A stretch of DNA of 64,000 nt from an uncultured Porphyromonadaceae bacterium (GCA_947643665.1 CANRWW010000014.1:1-64000); one strand, 5' to 3'; positions 48,101 through 57,800 are shown, numbered from the stretch's first letter. Made by a program: numbers and translations. The notes: generated from the letters alone by a model not told the origin.

Positions 48101-49879
48101 TTATTTTAACTTGATTTTGTCTCCGGGTTTGAGCTTGCTTCCGTCAATCCCGTTAATACGCTGCAGCTCTTTGACCGTCGTTCCATGTTTTTTGGCTATC
48201 TTGTAAAGACTTTCGCCTTTGCGCACAGTATGGATTTTTGGCGAGGTTTTCTTGCCGGATGATTTGTTCGTATTTTTTGCTGCCGGTTTTTCCGCCGCAG
48301 TTTCCTGTTTTGCTTTTGAGTTGTTGAAAGTTTCAGTTACTTTAGTGTTTACAGTCCCGGTGCTATCCGCAGGAGCTTCCTGGACGGGTGTTTCCGTTGT
48401 TGCGTCTGCCACATTTGTAGAAGTGCTGTCTGCAGGTGTATGGGGGGTATCCGTAACGGCAGCGATATCTGTAGCATTGGATGGGGTCTCTTCCGCCATT
48501 TCTATGTTGTCGTTTTTGACAAGCAGTTCGTCATCCTCGTCTGGCTGTATCTTATACGGGCGGAATTCATCTTTTGTGGTTACGATCTTCAATGACTGGC
48601 CTCGCTTCGGACGGGATATGTTTTTATTCGCACGCTTTATGGTGGCAACTGTCACACCATATTTTTTTGCGATAGAAGAGAGTGTTTCGTTGCGTGCCAC
48701 TTTATGGTATTTCACATCTTCTACCGTGACCCATTCGCCCTCTACACCGTTCACTGTGGCCGTGCGGGGTTCAAGGCCTGTGGCTGGCTCCACTACGTCG
48801 CGCCGGGCATAAAGCCCTGCATCGCGTGCGGCTATGGATTTCTCGCTGATTATATATGAGTAAACCTGGTTTGCCGGAAGTACCAGTGAATATGGCCGGA
48901 TATCGCCCGGTATTTCCTGTTTGCGGTATTGCGGGTTTAATATTTTTAATTCTTCTACAGGGAGCTGCAATACGTCTGCTATCTGTTTGAAGTTCACTCT
49001 GTGATGCACATGTACGGAGTCGGTGACGATGGGGCGTTTTGCCAGTGCCGGCGATATGTTGTGCTTGTTGTAGTGGTTCATCACGTATGTGGCTGCTATG
49101 AAGCATGGCACATATCCGCGTGTCTCTTTGGGAAGATATGGATATATGGCCCAGAAGTCGCGACGTGTGCTGTCGGTGTCTGCTCCGGCACGTCTCAGGG
49201 CTTTGTTTACATTGCCTGGTCCACAATTGTAGGCTGCTATTGCAAGCGACCAGTCGTTGTATATGTCGTGTAGCTGGCGGAGATATTTTGTAGCAGCTGC
49301 GGAAGAGGCCACGGGATCACGCCGTTCGTCAACGAGTGTGTTGACTTCCAGGCCTAGCCCTCTTGCGGTTGATAGCATTATCTGCCATAATCCTGTAGCG
49401 CCAGCACGGCTGACGGCATCGGGGTTGAGTGCCGATTCTATGACCGGCAGGTATTTGAGTTCAATCGGAAGTCCTTCTCTTTCAAGTGCTTCCTCGAATA
49501 TAGGCATGTAATAAAGGCTCATGCCCAGCATGCTCTCTACCAAAGACCGCTTTTTCCCGGTATACATGTCAATATATGTGCGTACTACCGAGTTAAATGG
49601 CATTTCAATGATTGTGGGTATGCTTTTCAGGCGCTTTATGATCTCTTCGTCGGATGTTGCAACGTCCGGTCTTATATCCGCTTCCTTGTCAAGTGCCGTA
49701 TAGTTTTTGAGATACCAGTTCTGCATCATTTCGTTCACGTCTGTTTCCACGCTTTCAGGGAATACGATTGTGGAGTCGTTGCAGTGTTCTGCTACCGAGA
49801 GTATTGATGGCCTTGCGCTCAGGCAGACTGCAGAGCAGGTCAAACAGAATGCCAGTATATATTTCAGAGTAAAATTCAT
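48101..49879 (-). CDS. Lytic murein transglycosylase (SLT domain) with LysM repeats, MltD-like
   Basis: ESALNPDAVSRAGATGLWQIMLSTARGLGL, AAYNCGPGNVNKALRRAG; LysM modules (HKVARNETLSSIAKKYGV, HTVRKGESLYKIAKKHGT). Confidence 0.93.
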   Translation of the reverse strand: MNFTLKYILAFCLTCSAVCLSARPSILSVAEHCNDSTIVFPESVETDVNEMMQNWYLKNYTALDKEADIRPDVATSDEEIIKRLKSIPTIIEMPFNSVVRTYIDMYTGKKRSLVESMLGMSLYYMPIFEEALEREGLPIELKYLPVIESALNPDAVSRAGATGLWQIMLSTARGLGLEVNTLVDERRDPVASSAAATKYLRQLHDIYNDWSLAIAAYNCGPGNVNKALRRAGADTDSTRRDFWAIYPYLPKETRGYVPCFIAATYVMNHYNKHNISPALAKRPIVTDSVHVHHRVNFKQIADVLQLPVEELKILNPQYRKQEIPGDIRPYSLVLPANQVYSYIISEKSIAARDAGLYARRDVVEPATGLEPRTATVNGVEGEWVTVEDVKYHKVARNETLSSIAKKYGVTVATIKRANKNISRPKRGQSLKIVTTKDEFRPYKIQPDEDDELLVKNDNIEMAEETPSNATDIAAVTDTPHTPADSTSTNVADATTETPVQEAPADSTGTVNTKVTETFNNSKAKQETAAEKPAAKNTNKSSGKKTSPKIHTVRKGESLYKIAKKHGTTVKELQRINGIDGSKLKPGDKIKLK

Positions 49880-49887
49880 CGGTCAAA

Positions 49888-50895
49888 TTAGAAGTTAAAC
49901 GCCCATACAAGTCCTACGGATGGTTTTACATTTCTGCCGTCCTGTATCAATGTGGGTGATACGTCCATAGTCAGGTCTGGTGTGATGTCAAAATGTGAGA
50001 GTGAGGCGTCGACATATGCGTCGACCATGGCGATCAGGTATACTCCGATCATGCATATTATGCAGAGGTCGCGGTTGCGGCGGAAGTAATTCTTACGGGA
50101 ACGGATCACGTTTTGCAGCCATGCTTTGTCAAGGTTTTCTTCCTTGACGTTCGGTGCGAACAGGTCCATATAGCTTTTTGTATCCGGATCATTGTCAAGC
50201 AGGTCGGCATATGCTTTGGTGTAGTCACGCAGCATGCCGTTGTTCCAGTTTGTCGCATATGCCAGCCCGAGGTATCCTCCTACAACGATGGGGAGTTTCC
50301 AGTATCGCCGGTTGTAAACCTGTCCTAGCCCTGGAAACAGTGCGGCGAACCATACGGCTTTGGTAGGATCGGGGGAAAATTCCACTTTGCGGGGTACCCA
50401 TTCGTCAGGTTTTTTCTTTGGGATCATTGCCAGGGAATCTGCTTCCAGTATCTCGCCGGCAGTCATTGCAGTGGAGTCGTTGTCATTGAAGGCGCCCAAC
50501 ATGTCGGGGTATTCTTCTTCAATCTGGCGACGGTTTATGTCTATCGCGACGGTATCAACCGGGGTGGCTTCCAGATGCCCGTCTTTCAGTTCGATTTCAT
50601 CTTCTACTACAGCGGCAGGTTGTGTGACAGGCTTTCCTATGGATATGGAGTCGGGAAGAGCTTGCACGTCATCAGGTCCGTTTGCGGGTGATTTTTTTGG
50701 GGTGCGTGCCACCGGTAGGTTGTGCGACGGTGGTGCCTGGTTCTGGCCGGGAGCCTGTGCGGATGCGGTGATCTCGGCATATGTCTGCAATGGGCAAGCC
50801 GACACAAGCAATGTCACAGCCAATGCGGCAGTGACAGAGCGCTTGCATTGCTCCTTTATGGAGCAAAACCAACGTTTGCTGATTATATTTCTCAT
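49888..50895 (-). CDS. DUF5683 domain protein
   Basis: DPTKAVWFAALFPGLGQVYNRRYWKLPIVVGGYLGLAYATNWNN. Confidence 0.85.
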   Translation of the reverse strand: MRNIISKRWFCSIKEQCKRSVTAALAVTLLVSACPLQTYAEITASAQAPGQNQAPPSHNLPVARTPKKSPANGPDDVQALPDSISIGKPVTQPAAVVEDEIELKDGHLEATPVDTVAIDINRRQIEEEYPDMLGAFNDNDSTAMTAGEILEADSLAMIPKKKPDEWVPRKVEFSPDPTKAVWFAALFPGLGQVYNRRYWKLPIVVGGYLGLAYATNWNNGMLRDYTKAYADLLDNDPDTKSYMDLFAPNVKEENLDKAWLQNVIRSRKNYFRRNRDLCIICMIGVYLIAMVDAYVDASLSHFDITPDLTMDVSPTLIQDGRNVKPSVGLVWAFNF

Positions 50896-51098
50896 ATATG
50901 GTGATTCTCCCGGCAGGGAGATTCTTTTTCGTTTGGTAACCAATGGCAAAATTAGCGAAAAAAAGGCGGATTTTATCTGCTGGAGAGCATGAAAAATGCT
51001 AAATTTGCATAACTGTTTAATTTTTTTACATTATTTTATCTACCGGCGGCTTTGGCCGATTGTTACGGCCAGTCGTATTTAATACCCTGATTAATAAA

Positions 51099-53039
51099 AT
51101 GAAGAAAGTTTATGCACTTGCTGCGGGAATGCTTTTTAGTAGCGCGGTTTCGGCAAAAGTGACTTTGCCGAAGTTTATTACCGACAATATGGTGCTCCAG
51201 CAAAATTCAACATTGACTCTTCCCGGACATGCAGCTCCGGGCGCTAAGGTTTCTGTAAAAACCGATTGGCTTGGCAATGAACTGACCACCAAGGCCGGTG
51301 CCGATGGTTCGTTTAAAATATCCGTGCCGACTCCGGCTGCGGGCGGTCCTTTTACGATGATAATATCTGACAGTGATAATGAATCCCCGCTGGTGCTTTC
51401 CAACCTCCTTTCCGGTGAGGTATGGCTCTGCTCGGGGCAGTCCAACATGGAGTTCACTGTAGGCAACATGAACTGGGGGGCGTATCTGATGGACCGCGAT
51501 GAAGTGGTGGCCACGGCGCAACATCCCGACATACGGTTGTTGCGCATGAAGAAGAATACCAGCTTCAAACCTATGGATGATGCCGAAGTTGAGTTTGGCG
51601 GATGGGTAGAGGCATCTCCGGCGACAATGAATTTCTCTGCCATAGGTTATCTGTTCGCGCTCCAGATGCAGAAAGAACTCGGAGTACCCGTAGGGATAAT
51701 GGAAGCGAGCTGGGGAGGAACCCCTGCAGAGGCGTGGACGGCATATGACGCATTGAAAGGTGTGGCTGGTTTCGAGGGGGAGCTTGCTACAATGGATAAG
51801 GCTGGCTTTGACGGTTCGAAGATGGCTGATGCCCACAAGGAGAATATGGAAAACTGGTTTGCTGCTCTTGACAAGGCGGGTAAGACTTTTGATATCGGCA
51901 GGATGCAGACCGGCAGTGAGTGGGGTAAGATGCCGTTGCCGGAACAATGGGAAAAAACGGTATTGCCCGGTTTTGACGGTGTAGTCTGGCTGCAGCGTGA
52001 ACTTGAACTTCCTGCCTCGGCAGCAGGTAAGCCGCTCGAACTGGCGGTTGGTATAGTTGATGACCTTGACGACACTTATTTCAATGGTACAAGGGTCGGA
52101 GGATATGAGGATCCACGCGGACAGAGAAATTATACTGTGCCTGGCAATCTGGTGAAGGCAGGCAAGAATGTGGTGACCGTCAGGGTTGTGGATTTCATGG
52201 GCGACGGCGGTATCATGCCCGGTTCGGTGATGGAGGCAAAAACCGGAGGGGAGACATATCCTCTTATTGGAGAATGGAATTATATGGCCGATGTCACGGC
52301 CGACAAATTGCCGCAACGCCCGTCGGCTCCTTCCGGACCCAACTATCCCACGGTGCTTTACAATGCGATGTTGCATCCCTTGAAAGGGATCCCGTTCAAG
52401 GGTGTGTTATGGTATCAGGGATGTGCCAATGTGGGGCGTGACGTGCAGTATGAGAAACTTTTCAAGACATTGATAAACAACTGGCGCGAGACGTTTGACA
52501 ATCCCGATATGCCGTTTTATTTCGTGCAGCTCGCAGGTTTCCAGGCTCCCAAAAATGTACAGCCCGATTCCCAGTGGGCACTTCTGCGTAACAGTCAGGC
52601 AAAGGCTCTTGAACTGCCTAATACAGGGATGGCAGTGGCGATAGATCTTGGTAATCCTGTGGATATACATCCGGCGAACAAGCAGGAGGTGGCACGCCGT
52701 CTTGGCCTGATTGCATTGAACCGCGACTACGGCCGGAAAGATATTGTATATGCCGCTCCTGTGCTTGTTTCGTCAAAAGCCGACGGAAACCGTATGGTGC
52801 TTAAATTCAATGGGACCCTCAAGCCGACTTCCAATGCGCTGACCGGTTTCATAATCGGCGATAAAGACGGAAATTTCGCTTATGCCAATGCACGTTTGGA
52901 AGGTAATGATACCGTTGTGCTCACATCTCCTTTGGTAACGAAGCCGACAGTGGCGCGGTATGACTGGGCCGATTATCCCGGTGGCAACCTTTACGGCACC
53001 ACCGGCCTCCCGGTAGCCCCGTTCGCAACCGACAAGTGA
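51099..53039 (+). CDS. Sialate O-acetylesterase-like SGNH hydrolase
   Basis: GEVWLCSGQSNMEFTV, MEASWGGTPAEAW, VLWYQGCANV; C-terminus SGGNLYGTTGLPVAPFATDK-type tail. Confidence 0.92.
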   Translation: MKKVYALAAGMLFSSAVSAKVTLPKFITDNMVLQQNSTLTLPGHAAPGAKVSVKTDWLGNELTTKAGADGSFKISVPTPAAGGPFTMIISDSDNESPLVLSNLLSGEVWLCSGQSNMEFTVGNMNWGAYLMDRDEVVATAQHPDIRLLRMKKNTSFKPMDDAEVEFGGWVEASPATMNFSAIGYLFALQMQKELGVPVGIMEASWGGTPAEAWTAYDALKGVAGFEGELATMDKAGFDGSKMADAHKENMENWFAALDKAGKTFDIGRMQTGSEWGKMPLPEQWEKTVLPGFDGVVWLQRELELPASAAGKPLELAVGIVDDLDDTYFNGTRVGGYEDPRGQRNYTVPGNLVKAGKNVVTVRVVDFMGDGGIMPGSVMEAKTGGETYPLIGEWNYMADVTADKLPQRPSAPSGPNYPTVLYNAMLHPLKGIPFKGVLWYQGCANVGRDVQYEKLFKTLINNWRETFDNPDMPFYFVQLAGFQAPKNVQPDSQWALLRNSQAKALELPNTGMAVAIDLGNPVDIHPANKQEVARRLGLIALNRDYGRKDIVYAAPVLVSSKADGNRMVLKFNGTLKPTSNALTGFIIGDKDGNFAYANARLEGNDTVVLTSPLVTKPTVARYDWADYPGGNLYGTTGLPVAPFATDK

Positions 53040-53135
53040 CAATACCCCGTTGGGTATATTAGACAGGCGGTTTGCCGTAAAGTTCGGCAAACCGCCTGTC
53101 TGCATTACAGACCCGTCAGGTCTGTTTGTTCAAAG
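52980..53135. repeat. Copy 1 of a 156-bp exact direct repeat (3' end of esterase gene plus two hairpins)
   Basis: Identical to 56960..57115 by direct base-by-base reading (ggtggcaacctttacggcacc ... ggtctgtttgttcaaag). Confidence 0.97.
53061..53100 (+). terminator. Strong hairpin terminator after the esterase
   Basis: gacaggcggtttgcc...ggcaaaccgcctgtc, 15-bp stem. Confidence 0.8.
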
Positions 53136-53271
53136 TTGTAGTAGCGGATGCCAATCAAGCGATAAAGTAAATAAATTTCGGTAATTATTTACGACATTAC
53201 CTTAGTTTAAGCAAAATCTGGTTGTTTTCCTGTATATGTCCATATCGCGTAAGTATTAAGGTGGTTTATAT

Positions 53272-54295
53272 TCATTGGCTGTCGAACTCCAATTCTTTCT
53301 CTATTTCCTCAATCGTAGGCAAACTGCCACGGAAGTCTTTTGGCAAGGCTTGTCCTAATTCGTAGTCGGATATTCCGATTGGCTTTTGTATATCACGTAA
53401 GGCGTATTCAGCCTTGACACGGTCTTTGCTTCTGCAGAGCAGCAAGCCGATAGTTTGATTATCTCCCTCCCGGCAAAGAATATCATCTACAGCAGAGCAA
53501 TAGAAATTCAGTTTGCCGATATATTCCGGCATGAACTCCGTATCTTTCAACTCAATCACCAAATAGCGGTGTAGAAAGGTATTGTACATCAATATGTCAA
53601 TATAATAATCCATCACCAGATACTTCTATGTGATACTGCCTACCCATGAAGGCGAATCCGGCTCCAATTTCCACGAGAAATTTCTCCACATGATTGACCA
53701 GGCCGATTTCCACATCACGCTCATTATACTGGTCGGTGAAAGTCAGCATATCAAATATGTACGGGTCTTTGAGCATTGATTTTACATCGTTTGTCTCAGG
53801 TACAGGCAGGGTTTCAATGAAATTGTTCGCCAAAGCTCCATGCTTGCCATAGTCGTCAAGTTTGATGGCTTCTTGCAAATAGCGTGTGTTCCAATGCGCT
53901 GTAATGCTTTGAGTCATGTACCAATAACGTGCCCGAATGTCTTTGACCTGCTGTAAGAGGATAAGATTATGCGTCCATCCTAAATGCTTTATAGGCAGAG
54001 TGAAATTGTACTCTTCCAATTGCGCAATCACTGATTGCGCAATTGGAGAAACCACCCCTTTAACCATCGTAAGTTCTTGATTATATTCGTTGAAGAACTG
54101 TATCATACACTGCATATTGCGTACGGAAAATCCCTTTATCTCGGAATAATCGTTCTTCAAATCCACGGACAACCGCTGTAAAGTTTTCTTACCCCAACCG
54201 TCTGCATCTTTGCTGTACATTCCGCCAATATCCCAATACATCCTGAGCATTTCTTCATTGGCGGCATATATAGACCGTTGCTGGGCAATTAGCAC
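53272..54295 (-). pseudogene. DUF1016/YhcG-type PDDEXK nuclease family gene, frameshifted and apparently N-terminally truncated
   Basis: ORF 53597..54295 ends ...RQYHIEVSGDGLLY* and ORF 53272..53616 begins MMDYYIDILMYNTFLHRYLVIELKDTEF. Removing one G restores VSGDDYYIDILMYN. The upstream in-frame TAA is not preceded by an ATG. Confidence 0.82.
54015..54047. repeat. 15-bp perfect inverted repeat with 3-nt spacer inside the DUF1016 pseudogene
   Basis: tccaattgcgcaatc-act-gattgcgcaattgga. Confidence 0.9.
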
Positions 54296-54646
54296 CCTTT
54301 GTTTTATTTTTCGAAGCAGTGCTGCATAACCTTAATTTTAGTTTAAGGAGTAATTATGTTGATTATTAGTGGTATATCTATCTATTATTGTACTAAATTC
54401 GTACTATTTAGACAATTGGATGAAAACGAATATAACTGATTTATGGATAATTTACGGTCGTTAACTTTATTTATTTGCCTTGATTTTCCTTTTCCTTTTC
54501 GTTGGTAAGAGTAGAGGTGTTTATGGATGCTGGTGAAAAGAAAAATTGATAGAGGTATTTCTCTTTTGCCCGGCATATATTTATTGGTTTGGTTCAGTTT
54601 AGATGTATATATCTACGATTGAACTAAACTTATTTTTGCCAGCCTA

Positions 54647-54678
54647 TTGACATTAACCGCAAAATGTTGCAACTTTGC
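54647..54678 (+). promoter_or_regulatory. Promoter of the structured leader/ncRNA
   Basis: TTG - 20 nt - CAACTTTGC (Bacteroidetes -7-like). Confidence 0.5.
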
Positions 54679-54684
54679 AGTTGA

Positions 54685-54895
54685 TTGGGAGAAGTCCCGT
54701 CACGACATTTTGATAATTAAGAAGCGTTATGCGTAATCTTGTGATTTGAGAACGTATGAAATTTGACAAATAGCACAAGGATTAGCATAGTGGTTCTCAC
54801 GCTTATAGCGTGGGCTGCTATTGTTACATCTGTGCTAATGGTTTCCTACGACCTTCAAATCAAGACGTGGCATAGTTGGCTCACGTTTTCTTTTT
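54685..54895 (+). ncRNA. Structured RNA candidate upstream of a T9SS-type secreted protein; resembles what I recall of the Bacteroidales-1 RNA motif
   Basis: Hairpin cacgct-tat-agcgtg, long-range pairings ttagca/tgctaa and tcttg(tg)atttgag/cttcaaatcaaga, and a terminal acgtg...cacgt stem followed by tttctttttag. Confidence 0.5.
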
Positions 54896-54940
54896 AGAAC
54901 CAATCTCTCCACAGAGTCAGTGGCGACAAACAATTATGAA

Positions 54941-56353
54941 ATGAAAATAATTCACATCATCACAATCGCAGCTGCTCTTGTCGGCACATCCGCTGTCTCT
55001 GCGCAAACTCTGGTAAAGGAGATGAACGGTGCCGACACACGTTTCATCCCCGGGCAGTACATGAAGAATGGTGAAGCCGCCATCTATTTTTCCGAGGATG
55101 AATACGGATATAGAGACGGCAGCACGAAATACACGGCTGAAATCTTTGATTTTGAACTAAACCCTCTCAAATCATTTAATTTTCCCATACTGCGACCATA
55201 TTGCGTATTTGAGGAAAGAGCATCTACCGGTACTCAGGAAAAATCCCGTGTGATTAAGAATTCCCGCTTTACAATAAACGAGGCGGACGGAATTCCTTCC
55301 ACTTCAGATATGGAAGCCCGCAAGAACGCTTTCATTAATTACATTTACGAGACGCTAAGATACACTGACCCGTCTGTTACTCTTGACTTATTGCAGAATG
55401 GCACAAGGGTTGAGGATAACTATGTCTTTATCGTTGTCCCTTTTCAGAAGGGAAACGGATGGTATGAGTTTGAGGAATACCTCAGAGCTATTGAGGCCTA
55501 CCTTGAGCCTTCTGGTATGTGGGGCTTCTCCTATCGTTACTCCATCCAGACTCAGAAATACAATGGAGATTGGAGCAAACGCGCTTGGGAGGATGTCACA
55601 ATAAGCAACTTCTGTACCCCACGTTGCAACGATGTCGCCAGATTAAACGACTGGAACGGTGGCGTCTATCTGCCGTTTTCTCAGACTTTCTTCAACGATG
55701 ACGATGCTTTCGAATATGTCCGTTTCAAAGCAGAGGTTGCTGAAGGGGGAGAGAGCAATTTCAGCAGTGTGTCAGATGGGACGCAATCACCTGAAGAATC
55801 TCTTTTTGGCATTACAGATACTGACCGCGACGGCGATGGCGAAACAGACTACAGGCGCACAGTGTTCGGTGTTCATTACACAGGCCTGGAGGTCGTCAAC
55901 GAAAATAATCAGGTTCTTTACACTTTCCCGATGCCCGATAACGCCGAGGGGAAACCAAGCGTTGAGTTCTTCAAATCCGACAATAGCATTCTTGCACAGG
56001 TCAATTACAATTGGCATGATGAACAAGGGCACTATGTACAAACCGTAAGATTCTATCGCATTGACAAGGCTACGGGTAGTGTCGCAAAGGTTGTCAAGGA
56101 AGAAAATCACATTACCGCACGGCCAAATCCTGCGTCAAAGGGAACACCGGTAGTTGTGGATGTGCCGGCTTCTACAAGTGAGCGTACTATCCGAGTCAAT
56201 ACCATTAATGGTTCCACCATTATGAGCTTTATAATCGAAGCCGATGAGACACAAGTTTCTGTGCCTACTGATAATCTTACATCCGGTATTTATCTCATAA
56301 CTCTCACTGATAAAGGCCACACATCAGAAACCTGCAAGATTATCGTTCGATAA
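54941..56353 (+). CDS. Secreted protein with C-terminal T9SS-type sorting domain
   Basis: Signal peptide MKIIHIITIAAALVGTSAVSAQ; C-terminus ARPNPASKGTPVVVDVPASTSERTIRVNTINGSTI...LTSGIYLITLTDKGHTSETCKIIVR. Confidence 0.8.
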   Translation: MKIIHIITIAAALVGTSAVSAQTLVKEMNGADTRFIPGQYMKNGEAAIYFSEDEYGYRDGSTKYTAEIFDFELNPLKSFNFPILRPYCVFEERASTGTQEKSRVIKNSRFTINEADGIPSTSDMEARKNAFINYIYETLRYTDPSVTLDLLQNGTRVEDNYVFIVVPFQKGNGWYEFEEYLRAIEAYLEPSGMWGFSYRYSIQTQKYNGDWSKRAWEDVTISNFCTPRCNDVARLNDWNGGVYLPFSQTFFNDDDAFEYVRFKAEVAEGGESNFSSVSDGTQSPEESLFGITDTDRDGDGETDYRRTVFGVHYTGLEVVNENNQVLYTFPMPDNAEGKPSVEFFKSDNSILAQVNYNWHDEQGHYVQTVRFYRIDKATGSVAKVVKEENHITARPNPASKGTPVVVDVPASTSERTIRVNTINGSTIMSFIIEADETQVSVPTDNLTSGIYLITLTDKGHTSETCKIIVR

Positions 56354-56959
56354 AACTTGTTCGCACATTTTTCAGAATTTATAAAGAGTCCAAAACATTG
56401 TTGAAAAATTCAGTAATGTTATGGACTCTTTTATTATTCCGTTGAAAACGTGTGTAGCAATGGGGTACGGCTTCCCATTAAGCCGTATCGGGATTTCCAA
56501 GGGGTTGACCTCTTTGGCATATGTGGATATTTTCAGCGTTGACTTGTCAATGCGGCTCGGAAAATTCCATAATATTCTAAGCTAAGGAATTTCCGGATGG
56601 CGTAATTTCCGTGCCGCCGCTGCACGGATGGAACTGTTGCACCGGGTATATTGGTTTACCATTATACTCGGTGTAATGATTGCAGTAAGTATAGTCGGAC
56701 TTATCTGTTATTTGGTAGCAGTAACAGACACTGATAATTGTCAGCGTCGGGCAATGAGAAAAAAAGAGCGTTCACGGCAGTGCTTGCGGTTGAGGCGATG
56801 ATTTTTCGGAGAAAAAGAAATCCCGAAACATATCCTCGAAAGTCATCAATCAAATTATTAACTACTTGTATGTTTGTATTCTTAGCCATACTTTTCTTTA
56901 ATTCGTTTACATATTTACTCTTTTTATTCGGTCGTATGTCAAAATCTCACGATTATTCT

Positions 56960-57115
56960 GGTGGCAACCTTTACGGCACCACCGGCCTCCCGGTAGCCCC
57001 GTTCGCAACCGACAAGTGACAATACCCCGTTGGGTATATTAGACAGGCGGTTTGCCGTAAAGTTCGGCAAACCGCCTGTCTGCATTACAGACCCGTCAGG
57101 TCTGTTTGTTCAAAG
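56960..57115. repeat. Copy 2 of the 156-bp exact direct repeat
   Basis: Identical to 52980..53135; offset 3980 bp. Confidence 0.97.
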
Positions 57116-57251
57116 CATTGTCTTAGCGGATGCCAGATCACGAATTTGGTTGTTTCGGAACCTGATTTGAGGATATACATGCCGGATGCAAGACATGTGA
57201 TGTTTTTTCAGTGCCATTGTAAACGATGCGTCCATGTGTGTCGTATATGCT
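57085..57251 (-). pseudogene. Decayed C-terminal T9SS sorting-domain fragment
   Basis: Minus strand reads SIYDTHGRIVYNGTEKTSHV then, one nucleotide shifted, ASGMYILKSGSETTKFVIWHPLRQCFEQTDLTGL*, a recognisable type-A sorting domain split by a frameshift. Confidence 0.7.
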
Positions 57252-57747
57252 TATTCAGGACTTTATGTATGTGTGTCGTAGTGTGGTTCTGTTTTGTCTT
57301 CTATAGGTATGGTGGTGTTTTTTTTAGTTGATAATATAAGGGTTCCCATCTTCCTTCGGCTCCTTTGGATTAGGATATAAAATAAGGTGTGAGGATTGTA
57401 TCTTGTCTTATCCGTAATTCAAGTCTTGGTATACTTTCTGCATGGATAAAACAATAGCCCCACACAGAGATTGCTCTATATGGCTGCCGTTAACGACAGG
57501 GTATAAGCATTTGATGCAGGTGCTATTGCCAGTTCTATTTTCATGCAGAATTCCAACGACCAAGTTTGAATTACGAAAATAAAATTTCAATAACACCTTA
57601 ATATCAGTAAAAATCACATTGGGCCAGCTCTTTGGCTTTTTGCGAATTATTTACAAAGGTAATAAGTAGGGGCTATGTTTTCCGCTTTTTTGTAAGCAAT
57701 ATAACCGACAGTTTTCAGTCTTGGTTTCTTACCATCCGGATACTAAA

Positions 57748-57778
57748 AAGCGATGTGCCGGATTTTGGCACATCGCTT
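57748..57778 (-). terminator. Terminator downstream of serS
   Basis: aagcgatgtgcc...ggcacatcgctt hairpin. Confidence 0.75.
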
Positions 57779-57800
57779 AGTTCTTGTTTCTGTATGGCGG

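Noticed and set aside
51207-52376. 389-aa minus-strand ORF opposite the sialate O-acetylesterase
   Set aside because: Long antisense ORF but no motif; the sense gene is clearly coding.
56738-57019. 93-aa ORF ending in SGGNLYGTTGLPVAPFATDK
   Set aside because: An accidental fusion of island sequence to the duplicated esterase tail, not a real protein.
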